Shown here: piece by piece, positions 42,862-52,645 of the stretch
How the letters are laid out: every line of letters begins with the position of its first letter
How positions within the stretch are numbered: position 1 is the first letter of the stretch
DNA from: Clostridiaceae bacterium OM02-2AC
Lineage (GTDB): Bacteria > Bacillota_I > Bacilli_A > Erysipelotrichales > Erysipelotrichaceae
Length of the DNA: 55,086 nucleotides
Direction of reading: 5' to 3'
Assembly: GCA_003481775.1 (NCBI GenBank)
Contig: QULU01000035.1
Span: forward strand, 1-55,086
Notes under the pieces: model-generated
What the model was told of the DNA's origin: nothing
Databases searched by the model: none
The model's input: the letters and a program-made list of their open reading frames with translations, nothing else
Position numbers and translations under genes: made by a program

Positions 42862-45111
42862 ATGATGCGAAATCCATTGCATAAGACCATAAAAAAAGAA
42901 TTCCTCACCAACCGCTCCCGCTATATCTCCCTTTCCCTTGTTTTAATTCTCATGATCGCTGCTGTATCCGGCTTCCTCAGTGTTGCCTACAGTGCCAAAG
43001 AGCTGCTGATAGAGGATCAGATCATAAGTAGGGTGGAGGACGGACAGTTTACCCTGCAGGAAACGCTCGAGCCAAAGACCAAAGAGAAGCTGGAAGCACT
43101 CGGCGTAAGGATATACGAGCAATTCTATACGGAGCAGAACATCGACAGGGATACCATGGTGCGTGTATACCGAAAACGCTCCAACATCAATCGTGTCACC
43201 CTGCATGCGGGACGGATGCCGAAAAGCCCTACGGAAATCGCACTGGACCGCCTCTTTGCCGAGAAAAACGACTTCAGACGCAGGGATACCATACGCATGG
43301 CAGGCAGAGATTTTACGATTACCGGGTTAATCTCTGTCCCCGATTATACCTCTCTGATTAAGAAAAACAGCGATATGATGATGGATCCCATCCATTTCGG
43401 CATCGCCATCACTACAGATTCCGGGTTTCAGGCACTGTCGGCTGATCGCATTTTTTACAGCTACAGCTATGCTTTGAATGACAGAAAGCTGAATGATTTT
43501 CAAAAGCAAAAGCTCGCCGATGATATACAGGAAATTTGCGTCAAAGAAAATGCCGTGCTGCAAAATCTGATGACTGCACAGATGAATCAGGCCATATCCT
43601 TTCTGCCCAATGATATGGGGAGCGATATACCGATGATACAAACGCTGCTGTACCTGATCCTGTTCATTCTGGCCTTCATTTTTGTTGTCATATCACAGAC
43701 GATGATGGAGGAGCAGGCTCCCGTCATCGGTACACTGCTTGCCAGCGGCTATACCCGGCGGGAGCTGATCCACCATTATATGATGCTTCCGACAATTCTT
43801 ATCATCGTATCAGCGGGCATTGGTAATCTACTTGGCTACACGCTGTTTCCACGACTGTTTACGGACATGTATTACAGCAACTACTGTCTGCCGCCGCTCA
43901 CCATACAGCTGATTCCAGAAGCGCTGCTGTCCACCACCCTTGTGCCGTTTATCTTCATGATGCTGGTTCTGTATGTGATGCTGAAGCGCAGGCTGCGCCT
44001 TTCCCCGCTGCGCTTTCTGCGAAGGGATCTGCGCAGGCAGCAATCCCGCCGCTATATCCCCCTGCACGGCTTTTTTCTTCAGCGCTTCCGCATACGGATC
44101 ATCCTGCAGAATAAGGGCAGCTATCTCGTTTTGTTTCTCGGTATCATCTTTGCCAGCTTTCTCTTTATGTTCGGCCTCATCCTGACCCCGTCCATGGAGC
44201 ATTATATCCAAGCATCAAAGGCAAGCATCCGCTGTAATTACCAGTATCTTTTAAAAGCCCCTGTACCGGCGGATGGTGAAAAGGTGACGCTGAGCTCACT
44301 GGAAGCTGATTTTACGGCAGGAAATCTCAAGCTGGACGTAACGCTGTACGGATTGGAGCCACAGTCCGACTATTACACGGATATGACGCTTTCAACGGAC
44401 CCGAAAGGCCTTGTGATTTCTTCCGACTTCGCTGCCAAACTGTCACTGCAAACGGGGGATTCCATCATCCTGCGCAATCCCTACCGTGATAAAAGCTATG
44501 CCTTTACGGTTCAGGATATCTATCCATACAGCGCCGGCTTTTCTGCTTATATGCCAAGAGAACAGCTGAATCAGCTGCTGGATGAGGAACGAACCTATTT
44601 CAACGGATATCTGTCCAATCAGCCGCTGGATATTGAGGAGACGTATATACAAAGCACACTGACGCGCAGTGATGTCGTAAAGATCGGAGAACAGCTGACC
44701 CAGACCTTTTCTCAGCTGATTCCCATCCTGACCTTTATATCCATTGTAATTTATCTGGTGGTTCTCTATATCCTCATCCGGCTGGGCATCGACCGCAATG
44801 CCATTTCTATGTCCTTTCTGAAGGTTATGGGCTATACGGCAAAAGAAATTCGCAGCCTGTACCTGCATGCCACCACCTATATTGTCATCATTTCCCTGCT
44901 GGCAGCCCTTCCCCTATGCAGCATCGCTTTGCATTATCTGATGAAATTTGCATTTATGAAATTTACAGGCTATCTGACGGTCTATATCCCCGTATACGTG
45001 TATGCTCTGGTATTTGCCACCGGACTGATTGCGTATCTGTTCATCAAAGCTATACTGACACGACGCATAGAGCAGCTGGAGCTGGGCAGTGCTTTAAAGG
45101 AGGATGCATAA
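42862..45111 (+). CDS. FtsX-domain ABC permease
   Basis: A 749-residue membrane protein. One segment near residue 25-45 is followed by a large extracellular domain, then a three-segment FtsX core (about 255-370, with MMEEQAPVIGTLLASGYTRREL), a second single segment near 415-440, another extracellular domain, and a second FtsX core (about 620-740, with MSFLKVMGYTAKEIRSLYLH). This duplicated layout is usual for Firmicute antimicrobial-peptide or lipid exporters. The ATG at 42862 has AGGTGAGC before it; a GTG lies two codons upstream. It should form a complex with the ATPase. Confidence 0.9.
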   Translation: MMRNPLHKTIKKEFLTNRSRYISLSLVLILMIAAVSGFLSVAYSAKELLIEDQIISRVEDGQFTLQETLEPKTKEKLEALGVRIYEQFYTEQNIDRDTMVRVYRKRSNINRVTLHAGRMPKSPTEIALDRLFAEKNDFRRRDTIRMAGRDFTITGLISVPDYTSLIKKNSDMMMDPIHFGIAITTDSGFQALSADRIFYSYSYALNDRKLNDFQKQKLADDIQEICVKENAVLQNLMTAQMNQAISFLPNDMGSDIPMIQTLLYLILFILAFIFVVISQTMMEEQAPVIGTLLASGYTRRELIHHYMMLPTILIIVSAGIGNLLGYTLFPRLFTDMYYSNYCLPPLTIQLIPEALLSTTLVPFIFMMLVLYVMLKRRLRLSPLRFLRRDLRRQQSRRYIPLHGFFLQRFRIRIILQNKGSYLVLFLGIIFASFLFMFGLILTPSMEHYIQASKASIRCNYQYLLKAPVPADGEKVTLSSLEADFTAGNLKLDVTLYGLEPQSDYYTDMTLSTDPKGLVISSDFAAKLSLQTGDSIILRNPYRDKSYAFTVQDIYPYSAGFSAYMPREQLNQLLDEERTYFNGYLSNQPLDIEETYIQSTLTRSDVVKIGEQLTQTFSQLIPILTFISIVIYLVVLYILIRLGIDRNAISMSFLKVMGYTAKEIRSLYLHATTYIVIISLLAALPLCSIALHYLMKFAFMKFTGYLTVYIPVYVYALVFATGLIAYLFIKAILTRRIEQLELGSALKEDA

Positions 45112-45614
45112 TGCAACAGCAGCAGTAAGCCATAAAAACCTTCGCATGCCGTGAACAGCTTATGCGTGCTGCAAATGATTCCTGTTTACAAGCAATCATG
45201 CGGCGTATACCACTATTCTGTAAGCAAAAAAACGGATTCCTCGATTCACAGCAAGGCTGTTGGAAAGGAGGAATCCTTTTTCATCGGTAGATGCAAGCGT
45301 GCACAAGCTGACAGTAAAAACGGTTACCTTTTGTTTCTATATGGAAGTCCGACATGTACAGACAACGACGAATATGTAGATGAAAAAGCGTTTCGATCCA
45401 TTGCCCCCGCAGCTCACTGCATCAATTCGTCATAGCTTTCAAAAAAGCACACAAGAGGCAGCAATTCACATAGCTTTTCTACTTTATGGAAAAATCAGAT
45501 ATGGCAAAGCAACTGTCAGGATATCCCTAAGACTTTGTGCAGGCTCTTTCAGAATTCAGCCAAGAATCGTAACAAAAAAAAGCCGGAACTATGCGATCCT
45601 TCCTGCCTGCGTAA
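45112..45614. other. Intergenic region after the ABC exporter
   Basis: About 500 bases with a terminator at 45228-45283. The remaining frames (to 45435 and 45691) lack ribosome binding sites and family likeness. Confidence 0.45.
45228..45283 (+). terminator. Terminator of the ABC exporter operon
   Basis: GGATTCCTC and GAGGAATCC form a 9-bp stem with A-rich and T-rich flanks (AAAAAA before, TTTTT after) and a 25-base loop that may fold further. Confidence 0.75.
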
Positions 45615-45719
45615 TTGCTTTCGATACTATTCTATGGTACAATTTTCATACGGAATACAGTACATACTATGCTTCAAATATCATCGTGTAACAGCAATAT
45701 ACAGCATCTGAATTCAGAT
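45615..45719 (+). promoter_or_regulatory. Promoter and palindrome before the substrate-binding protein gene
   Basis: TTGCTT (45615-45620), a 17-base spacer and TACAAT (45638-45643) make a good sigma-A promoter. The roughly 100-base leader contains the perfect 14-bp palindrome ATCTGAATTCAGAT (45706-45719), a possible operator or small hairpin. Confidence 0.7.
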
Positions 45720-45747
45720 TGTGGATTCAGAAAGTGAGGAACGGAAG

Positions 45748-47043
45748 ATGAAAAGGAAACACTTGGGAATCGGTATTCTGATGACTGCACTGCTACTGAG
45801 CGGCTGCAGCAGACAGAACGTTACGACATATGAGCCGGAAACAACACAGGCATCATCAACGGAAACAAAGCTGACATTTTTTGGTTATAAATATGAAGCA
45901 ATCAATGTCGCAGCCATTGAAGACAGCCTGCGTTCCTTCATGCAGAAGAACGAGCGTATCTCCATTACCTATGAAGGCATCAAGGGTGTCGATTACTATG
46001 ATGTGCTTAATAAGCGAATCGACACCAAAAACGGGGATGACATCTTTATGGTCGATCAGGCCTCTGTGCTTGCACTGGAAAAAAAGGGCACACTTGCAGA
46101 TCTCTCTGATCTTTCAACGATCAATAATTTCAGTGATCTTGTGAGAAATCAAATGGACGCAAACAACAGCTTGAATTATGTTCCAACCTCTATATCGGCC
46201 TTTGGTCTGTATTGCAATGAGGACCTGCTGAAGAAGCATGGGCAGAAGATACCGGAAAATCTGCAGGAATTCATGGATGTCTGTGCGTATTTCAAGCAGA
46301 AAGGAATAACCCCCATCGTAGCGAACAATGATATTTCCTTAAAAACCATCGTACTGGCAAAGGGGCTGTTCCCCATCTATCAAAAGCAGGATAAGGATGC
46401 CATGATAAAGCAGTTCAATACCGGTGAACGCGATTTGGCAAAGACACTGGAGCCCGGCTTTGCACTGGTAGAGAAAATGATTGCGCGCGGCTATGTCAAT
46501 GCACAGGAGGCGCTCAAAACTGAAAAGACAAAGGATGATCTGACGCTGTTTGCCAAGGGGGAACAGCCATTTATGCTGACGGGTGCATGGGCTGCTCCAC
46601 GCCTGCGCAACTTGCATCCGGATTTCACCTTTTCCATACATCCCTACCCCATTCTGGAGGATGGCTGTGCGCTGGTTATCAATATCGATACCCGCATCAG
46701 CGTCAATGCAGACAGTCCGCATGTGGAGGAAGCAAAGCAATTTGTGGAGTATCTGACACAGAAGGATGTCCTGTTGGATTTTGTAAACAGCCAAAGCTCC
46801 TTCAGTCCTCTGAAGGATAAGCAAATCGCACAGGACAGTGCCATACAGCCGATGGAGTCTTATCTCACCAACGGCAGAAGTGTGATAGGCGCCGATGACA
46901 ATCTGATTTATCCCATCTGGAATCTCACCCGCGAGAGTACACAAAGGCTGTTAAAAAAAGAGAGCAGTGCCTCCGTCGTCGCAGACCTCAGCAGACAGCT
47001 TGCACAGATACGAAAGGAAAACAGCTATGAAGACAATAACTAA
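45748..47043 (+). CDS. Sugar-type ABC substrate-binding lipoprotein, orphan
   Basis: A 431-residue lipoprotein: signal MKRKHLGIGILMTALLLSGC, then a family-1 solute-binding fold (LTFFGYKY, ISITYEGIKGVDYYDVLNKR, DDIFMVDQASVLALEKKGTLADLSDL, VPTSISAFGLYCNEDLLKKHG, PFMLTGAWAAPRL). Such proteins bind sugars or oligosaccharides outside the cell. No permease or ATPase genes accompany it. Instead its last 17 bases overlap the start of a membrane GGDEF-EAL gene, which suggests that it serves as ligand sensor for c-di-GMP signalling rather than transport. The start at 45748 is favoured by GAGGAACGGAAG before it. Confidence 0.9.
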   Translation: MKRKHLGIGILMTALLLSGCSRQNVTTYEPETTQASSTETKLTFFGYKYEAINVAAIEDSLRSFMQKNERISITYEGIKGVDYYDVLNKRIDTKNGDDIFMVDQASVLALEKKGTLADLSDLSTINNFSDLVRNQMDANNSLNYVPTSISAFGLYCNEDLLKKHGQKIPENLQEFMDVCAYFKQKGITPIVANNDISLKTIVLAKGLFPIYQKQDKDAMIKQFNTGERDLAKTLEPGFALVEKMIARGYVNAQEALKTEKTKDDLTLFAKGEQPFMLTGAWAAPRLRNLHPDFTFSIHPYPILEDGCALVINIDTRISVNADSPHVEEAKQFVEYLTQKDVLLDFVNSQSSFSPLKDKQIAQDSAIQPMESYLTNGRSVIGADDNLIYPIWNLTRESTQRLLKKESSASVVADLSRQLAQIRKENSYEDNN

Positions 47044-49249
47044 GCGCTCTTTCTTTATCCTGTTCTCCATTGCCTCTGCCATTGGAATCGCGCTGGCATC
47101 CATCGCCTTTGTAACGAATGTGAAATCCCTGCTCTGGGAAAAATCCGTAACCGATATTATCGAGGTTACACAGCAGGGCTCTCATGCACTGGATACCTAT
47201 ATAGAAAAAGATTATGATACCCTGCATCTGTTCGTCCGGGAGCTGCAGGAAACCAGCGCGACGGATAAGAAATCCATCCAGAAAATCATCAACATATTCA
47301 ATAAAGACGGAACCTCCTTTTACTGCAGCGATCTTTCCAGCGGTGATACCTATTCCACTCTGCCGGAAAAGATACCGCGCATGAGCAAGGAGCAGAGAAA
47401 CACCTATACGGCAATGAGCGGAAGCAGTATCCGCGATCCGTTTCTTGACGGCTACACCGGGGTGAAAACAATCGGTGTATATGAACGCTTTACCTTTCAG
47501 GATGGTACGCAGGGACTCGCCCAGAAAACAAGGCCGCTGGCATCCATGACGGAACGCTTTTCACTTTCCTTTTTCAATCAGACCGGATTTTCCTATGTTG
47601 TAAATCAAAATGGCGATGTACTGATACGCTCGCTGCATAAGGACAGCAACCGCACCTTTCAGAACCTGTTTGATATCATCGATCTGCAGGGAAACGATGA
47701 AGCACGGCTGAATTCCTTCAAGCAGCGATTAAAGGAAGCAAAGAGCGGGGCGGTACAGTTCCGCTATCAGGATGAGGAATATATATTCTGTTATGTCCCG
47801 TTGATTAACGGGGATCACTGGAATATCGTTTCCATAATACCCAATCGTATTATCATGCAGCAGGCAAACAGTATTATCAGACAGACGATTGCATTGTGTC
47901 TGTCCATCCTGCTGCTTCTGGCTGCATTTGGTTATCTGTATCACAGAAATCGGAAAAAGCATCAGAAGGAAATTGAAAAGCTGGCCTTTTATGATAATCT
48001 TACCGGCCTATACCGCTACGAGAAATTTCTGCTCGACGGACAACAGCTTCTGGAAAAAAGGGAGCAGCCGGCTGCCGTACTGTATCTGGATATCATGGGC
48101 TTTAAGCTGTTGAATGATATGGAGGGCTATGGCTACGGGGATCGTGTGCTGCTGTTTGTTGCGGATATTCTGCGCTCAGTCGCAAAGCAGCAGGATATCT
48201 GCTGCCGTATTTCCGGAGATGATTTTATCCTGCTTACCCCCTACAAGCTTAAAGAGGAGGTCATCGAAAAGTGCAGACAGCTTCTTTCACTTTCCGCCGC
48301 AGGCATTGACAACAAGCACAACATATCAATCCGGATCGGTATCTGTCTGCAGGAGGATGCCGATGTCGACAGCACCATCAGTACGCTTGTGGACCGAGCC
48401 CGTATGGCACAAACAGGGATTCACGATGACTCCACAGCTGCATGGCAGTTTTATAATCAGGAAATGCGTGAAATACTGCTGCGGGATGCTGAGATGGAAC
48501 AGCATATGGAGCAGGCCCTAAGAGACGGAGAATTTCTGCATGTCATTCAGCCGAAGTATGCATTGGATGGCAGTCAGATTCTGGGAGGTGAAGCACTGCT
48601 TCGCTGGCAGCGTAAGGGACACGGCTTTACAAGTCCCGGTGAATTTATACCATTATTTGAACGAAACGGCTTCATTCGAAAGCTGGACACCTATGTGTTT
48701 ATATCCGTATGTCAGACCATTCAGAATCGTCTTGCGCAAGGAAAGCCAGTCGTTCCTATCTCTGTTAATGTATCCCGTATCCATTTATATCAGGAGGATT
48801 TCGCGGATACCTATATTGCTATCAAGGATCAATATCACATTCCGGATGGCATCATAGAGCTGGAGCTTACAGAGAACATCCTGTTAAAGAATATGAGAGA
48901 GATATTCGCCATTCTGGAGAAGCTTCGCTCTCACGGCTTCTGTTGCTCCATCGACGATTTCGGTTCTGGCTATTCCTCTTTGAATGCGTTAAAGGACCTT
49001 CCGGTAGATGTAGTAAAGCTTGACAGAGTATTCTTTGACCAAAGCAGTCATGTGGAGCGCAATAAAACAATTTTGAAAAGTATGATCAGTATGGCCAAGG
49101 AACTGGACATGAAGGTTGTTGCGGAAGGCATTGAATGCACGCAGCAGCTGGATATGCTGCAGGATACCGGCTGCGATATGGTACAGGGTTTCATCTATGC
49201 AAGACCATGCAGTGAGGATGACTTCTATCATCGTCTGGAAGAAGACTAA
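47027..49249 (+). CDS. Membrane sensor GGDEF-EAL protein, likely c-di-GMP phosphodiesterase
   Basis: A 740-residue protein. A segment near residues 7-29 and a second near 285-310 enclose an extracellular region of about 250 residues with a Cache-like look. The GGDEF domain (about 325-480) has SGDDF in place of GGDEF, so cyclase activity is doubtful. The EAL domain is complete: GEALLRW, NVSRIHLY, ELELTENI, DDFGSGYSSL, KLDRVFF, EGIE. It should hydrolyse c-di-GMP in response to the outside signal. Its ATG at 47027 lies inside the end of the binding-protein gene, so they are made together. Confidence 0.93.
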   Translation: MKTITKRSFFILFSIASAIGIALASIAFVTNVKSLLWEKSVTDIIEVTQQGSHALDTYIEKDYDTLHLFVRELQETSATDKKSIQKIINIFNKDGTSFYCSDLSSGDTYSTLPEKIPRMSKEQRNTYTAMSGSSIRDPFLDGYTGVKTIGVYERFTFQDGTQGLAQKTRPLASMTERFSLSFFNQTGFSYVVNQNGDVLIRSLHKDSNRTFQNLFDIIDLQGNDEARLNSFKQRLKEAKSGAVQFRYQDEEYIFCYVPLINGDHWNIVSIIPNRIIMQQANSIIRQTIALCLSILLLLAAFGYLYHRNRKKHQKEIEKLAFYDNLTGLYRYEKFLLDGQQLLEKREQPAAVLYLDIMGFKLLNDMEGYGYGDRVLLFVADILRSVAKQQDICCRISGDDFILLTPYKLKEEVIEKCRQLLSLSAAGIDNKHNISIRIGICLQEDADVDSTISTLVDRARMAQTGIHDDSTAAWQFYNQEMREILLRDAEMEQHMEQALRDGEFLHVIQPKYALDGSQILGGEALLRWQRKGHGFTSPGEFIPLFERNGFIRKLDTYVFISVCQTIQNRLAQGKPVVPISVNVSRIHLYQEDFADTYIAIKDQYHIPDGIIELELTENILLKNMREIFAILEKLRSHGFCCSIDDFGSGYSSLNALKDLPVDVVKLDRVFFDQSSHVERNKTILKSMISMAKELDMKVVAEGIECTQQLDMLQDTGCDMVQGFIYARPCSEDDFYHRLEED

Positions 49250-49296
49250 AGTTCTGCCTGCAAGGCATCCGTCATGTTGAAAATAAAACAAAAACA

Positions 49297-49395
49297 AAAA
49301 GAGATTTCTATCAAATGGAACAGCTGTAAACTGATTGCTGATCTCCGCAGATCAGATGCACGGAAAACCATTGATTTGAAGTCTCTTTTTTTATG
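49297..49395. terminator. Long imperfect hairpin between two GGDEF-EAL genes
   Basis: AAAAAGAGATTTC and TATCAAATGG on the left pair with CCATTGATTTGAAG and TCTCTTTTTTT on the right, with a separate small hairpin CTGATCT/AGATCAG in the loop. A-rich and T-rich ends suit a two-way terminator for the converging genes. Confidence 0.65.
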
Positions 49396-49588
49396 TGTGA
49401 AAGCCTTGTAGGAAATATACCTGTTCCATAAGCAGCCACGAAAACGTCCGTATCCAAACGTGATCCCTTATGATTTATCTGTAATTCTGCATAGTGCTGC
49501 AGCTTCACAGTTGAATGTAGCAGGTTACAGCTCTTCACCCCTGCCGTACGGTGATGTCCTTCCAAATGAAAGCCTGCATTCCCTTTTC
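49396..49588. other. Short spacer after the long hairpin
   Basis: Between the hairpin and the end of the second GGDEF-EAL gene; no further structure seen. Confidence 0.3.
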
Positions 49589-51013
49589 CTATAGTTCAAC
49601 CTGCCCTACCTCACGACAAGTATGAAACTGCTGCAGCCATGTGGTAAACGCTGCTGCCGGAAGTGGACGGGCGTAATAATAGCCCTGTACCATGTCACAG
49701 GTTGTCGTGCGCAAAAACGCCAGCTGTTCCTTTGTTTCAATCCCCTCTGCAACGACCTGAATATGCAATCGATGTGCCAGCTCAATCAGACAGTGCAGGA
49801 TGTCCTGTGTCTTTTTTTGTTCTATGTCCTCGAAAAAGACACGATCCAGCTTGATTGCATCTACATCAAAGCTTTTCAATAATCCTAAAGAAGAAAATCC
49901 GGAGCCAAAATCATCCAGTGAACAACGAAAGCCCAGCTGATGCATCTCATGCACTGCCTGCTTTACCAAAGCAATCTGTTCCTCATTGAAAAAGATAGAC
50001 TCAGTCAGCTCCAGCTCAATCTGTCCGTCCGCTATGCCATAGCGTTCTTTGATTTCTGCATATTCAGCAAGGAATGCAGGATTTTGAAAATGCCGACGGG
50101 ATACATTGATGGAAATCATCTGCTGTTCTTTATTCGCTGCGTTGCATGCGTGCAAATATCTGCATACCTCCTCAAACATGTAACGATCCAATTCCAGAAT
50201 ATTTCCGTTTTTCTCAAAGACAGGGATAAACGATGATGGATAGATGGTTCCCATGCGGGGATGCTGCCAGCGAACGAGTGCCTCTGCATGCCTGCATCGG
50301 TTTGTTTTCAGCGTAACCTTAGGCTGCAAATACAGCTGAAATTCATGCTGGCGCAAGGAGCTTTCAAACAGGCTGCTCAGCAATTCCTCATACTGCATAG
50401 CCTCCAGTAAGGCAGAGCTATAGAATACGCAGCCCTTTCCGCTTACATACTGACGAAGTGCAAGCTTTGCACGATCCAGCAATACGGCAACATCCCGTTG
50501 TGTGCCGTCAATGAGACAGGCCCCCTGACGCAAGCGGATGATTGGCTGCCGATGGGCTGTCTGTATGGTCAGCGTCTTCTGCATTTCATCGATCCGATTC
50601 TGAAGCTGCTTCTCATCCCGTGTGCGAAGGAAGAGAAAGAAAGAGTCGCCCTCTCCTCTTGCCAGAAATTCCCCGCTTCCAAGATGCTGGTGCAATACCT
50701 TATATACCAGACGCAGCACCGCATCCCCCTGCTGCATTCCATAGCGGTGATTGATTCGCTGGAAATGATCGATATTCAACAGTACCAGAGTAGCCGCAAT
50801 GGCCGGCTTCTTATCCAGCAGCCGCTTTACTCTATTCTGAAAGTGAACCAGCTTCATTCCCTTTGTTAACGGATCATGCAGGAATTTGCCATGCCAGCTT
50901 GCGCGATTCGCCAGATACGCTCCCGCCAGAAATGCCAGAATAAGCAGCAGGAGTATGAGCAGCAGGGCAAAAGCACACTGCAGATCATCCGGTATGATTT
51001 CCATGTGACGCAT
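49589..51013 (-). CDS. Membrane-anchored GGDEF-EAL protein, c-di-GMP phosphodiesterase
   Basis: A 474-residue protein with one N-terminal membrane segment (CAFALLLILLLLILAFLAGAYLA) and no large outside domain. The GGDEF region is degenerate (GEGDSF), so it is probably not a cyclase but may bind GTP. The EAL domain keeps its residues: AEALVRW, NVSRRHF, ELELTESIFF, DDFGSGFSSL, KLDRVFF, EGIE. It should degrade c-di-GMP. GAGGGAGG before the ATG at 51013 sets the start. It faces the sensor GGDEF-EAL gene tail to tail. Confidence 0.92.
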   Translation of the reverse strand: MRHMEIIPDDLQCAFALLLILLLLILAFLAGAYLANRASWHGKFLHDPLTKGMKLVHFQNRVKRLLDKKPAIAATLVLLNIDHFQRINHRYGMQQGDAVLRLVYKVLHQHLGSGEFLARGEGDSFFLFLRTRDEKQLQNRIDEMQKTLTIQTAHRQPIIRLRQGACLIDGTQRDVAVLLDRAKLALRQYVSGKGCVFYSSALLEAMQYEELLSSLFESSLRQHEFQLYLQPKVTLKTNRCRHAEALVRWQHPRMGTIYPSSFIPVFEKNGNILELDRYMFEEVCRYLHACNAANKEQQMISINVSRRHFQNPAFLAEYAEIKERYGIADGQIELELTESIFFNEEQIALVKQAVHEMHQLGFRCSLDDFGSGFSSLGLLKSFDVDAIKLDRVFFEDIEQKKTQDILHCLIELAHRLHIQVVAEGIETKEQLAFLRTTTCDMVQGYYYARPLPAAAFTTWLQQFHTCREVGQVEL

Positions 51014-51143
51014 AGCGTAGCCTCCCTCATTCATTTCAGCAAAATTTTATCATGCCCCTTCAAAAAGACAACGAGAAATTTGTGTACATATACATATAGT
51101 ATGACCAAAAAAACCATGTTAAAATAAGAATGAGGTGTCATAT

Positions 51144-52610
51144 ATGCAAAGAAAGGAAACCCTTTTTGAATATTTGTATCACAGTCTGCGGGAGGAAATC
51201 ATCAGTGGAAGAATGCCCTTCGGCTCCACACTGCCCTCCATCATGCGCCTATGTGAACTGTATCATGTTGGAATTCGCACCGTGCGGGATGTATTGAAGC
51301 GACTGAAGCAGGAGGGCTACATAAAAACTGAAGAACGAAAGCCAATGCTTGTCATATATCGGCAGGATCAAAGGGAACAGAAATCTGCAGCCGTTACTTA
51401 TATCGTGAAGTACCAGCATTCCTTACGGGATGTTTATGCCACAATGACGCTGATCATGCCGCGTATTCTTTCCTTCGCTGTTCAGGTATGCAGTGATTAT
51501 ACGCTGCACCAGATGGAAGAAACGGTAAAGGAGGCAGCAGTGAAAAATACAGACATACGCTGGAAAACCAACCTGAAGTTCTTCTATGCACTGCTGGATC
51601 AGACACACAATATGTTTTTTCGGGATTTGTTTTCCAGCCTTGAGCTGTACGCAAGACCGATCTTCTTCTTTCAGGAAAAGCAGGTTTCAAGTCTTTTCCG
51701 GGAAAGCTTCCAATTTCAGAATATTTTATGGGTACAGGAAGCCATGTACAGCCGACAGCTTACAGAGAGCATGGACAGACTTACACAGCTGTATACAGCT
51801 ATACAAAAAACAGTCGAGCTGCAGATACAGCGGCTGTGTGACCAGTATCCGCAAATCGAACAGTCAAAAAAGCCCTTCCTATGGCATTCCGATCGCGGAC
51901 GTGACCATCTGCATGTCCAGATCACACGCGATTTGGTTGACAAAATCGGTACCGGAAGCCTTCCGGTAGGAACACGGCTTCCATCAGAGGCAAGACTCGC
52001 TGCACAATACAAGGTAAGCGTAGCAACGATTCGCAAGGCTCTCGCCTCACTGAATGAGCTGGGCTATGCAAGAACACAGAATGTCAAAGGAACAACCGTC
52101 CGCATGCAGGATGAGGATACTGCCGCAAAATGCATGCAGGTAAAGGTTTATCGCAAGGATACCCTGCGCTATCTCAGTGGTCTGCAGCTTATGATTCTCC
52201 TTATAAAGCCGGCAGCCCGCGCAGCGTTCCCTTTTATTACGCCACAGGCTTTGTCTAAGCTGCAGTATGATATACAGCACGAAGACCGGATTCCATTGGA
52301 TTGTCTGACGGCGCTCATTCTACAATATGTACCGCTGGAAACCCTGCGTACCCTTTTGACAGAGCTTGGCCGGATACTGTGCTGGGGGTATTATTATTCC
52401 TTTTATCCCAAAAAGCAGCATGGCTCTACCGTATTAAACCGCAAAAGCATGGAGGCTGTGCACTATCTGCAGGCAGGAAATCAGGAGGCATTTTCCCGTC
52501 AGCTGTGCTTATGCTATGCTCATATTCTGGATGTTGTACGCTCAAATATGATCGATTTACAGCTCTTTGAGGCATCCTATATGAAAACGCCAAAGGAGGT
52601 CTTCTTATAG
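51144..52610 (+). CDS. Regulator with two GntR winged-helix modules
   Basis: A 488-residue protein with two full GntR-type DNA-binding domains. The first, about residues 3-72, reads LFEYLYHSLREEIISGRMPFG, then LPSIMRLCELYHVGIRTVRDVLKRLKQEGYI. The second, about 255-322, reads HVQITRDLVDKIGTGSLPVG, then LPSEARLAAQYKVSVATIRKALASLNELGYA. Each is followed by a helical region of 150-165 residues that looks alike in both halves, so the gene seems to be an internal duplication. Ordinary GntR regulators have one such module. The ATG at 51144 has GAGGTG before it. Target unknown; its neighbours are the c-di-GMP block and a dehydrogenase. Confidence 0.85.
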   Translation: MQRKETLFEYLYHSLREEIISGRMPFGSTLPSIMRLCELYHVGIRTVRDVLKRLKQEGYIKTEERKPMLVIYRQDQREQKSAAVTYIVKYQHSLRDVYATMTLIMPRILSFAVQVCSDYTLHQMEETVKEAAVKNTDIRWKTNLKFFYALLDQTHNMFFRDLFSSLELYARPIFFFQEKQVSSLFRESFQFQNILWVQEAMYSRQLTESMDRLTQLYTAIQKTVELQIQRLCDQYPQIEQSKKPFLWHSDRGRDHLHVQITRDLVDKIGTGSLPVGTRLPSEARLAAQYKVSVATIRKALASLNELGYARTQNVKGTTVRMQDEDTAAKCMQVKVYRKDTLRYLSGLQLMILLIKPAARAAFPFITPQALSKLQYDIQHEDRIPLDCLTALILQYVPLETLRTLLTELGRILCWGYYYSFYPKKQHGSTVLNRKSMEAVHYLQAGNQEAFSRQLCLCYAHILDVVRSNMIDLQLFEASYMKTPKEVFL

Positions 52611-52645
52611 AAAACAGCTGACTATGAGCCGTCAGCCGTTTTTAG
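52609..52645. terminator. Bidirectional terminator
   Basis: AAAACAGCTGAC and GTCAGCCGTTTT pair with one mismatch around an eight-base loop, between the converging GntR and GNAT genes. It overlaps the last codon of the GNAT gene. Confidence 0.75.

Noticed and set aside
45112..45691. Short plus-strand frames of 94 and 103 codons after the ABC exporter
   Set aside because: They run through a terminator and the promoter of the next operon and have no ribosome binding site.
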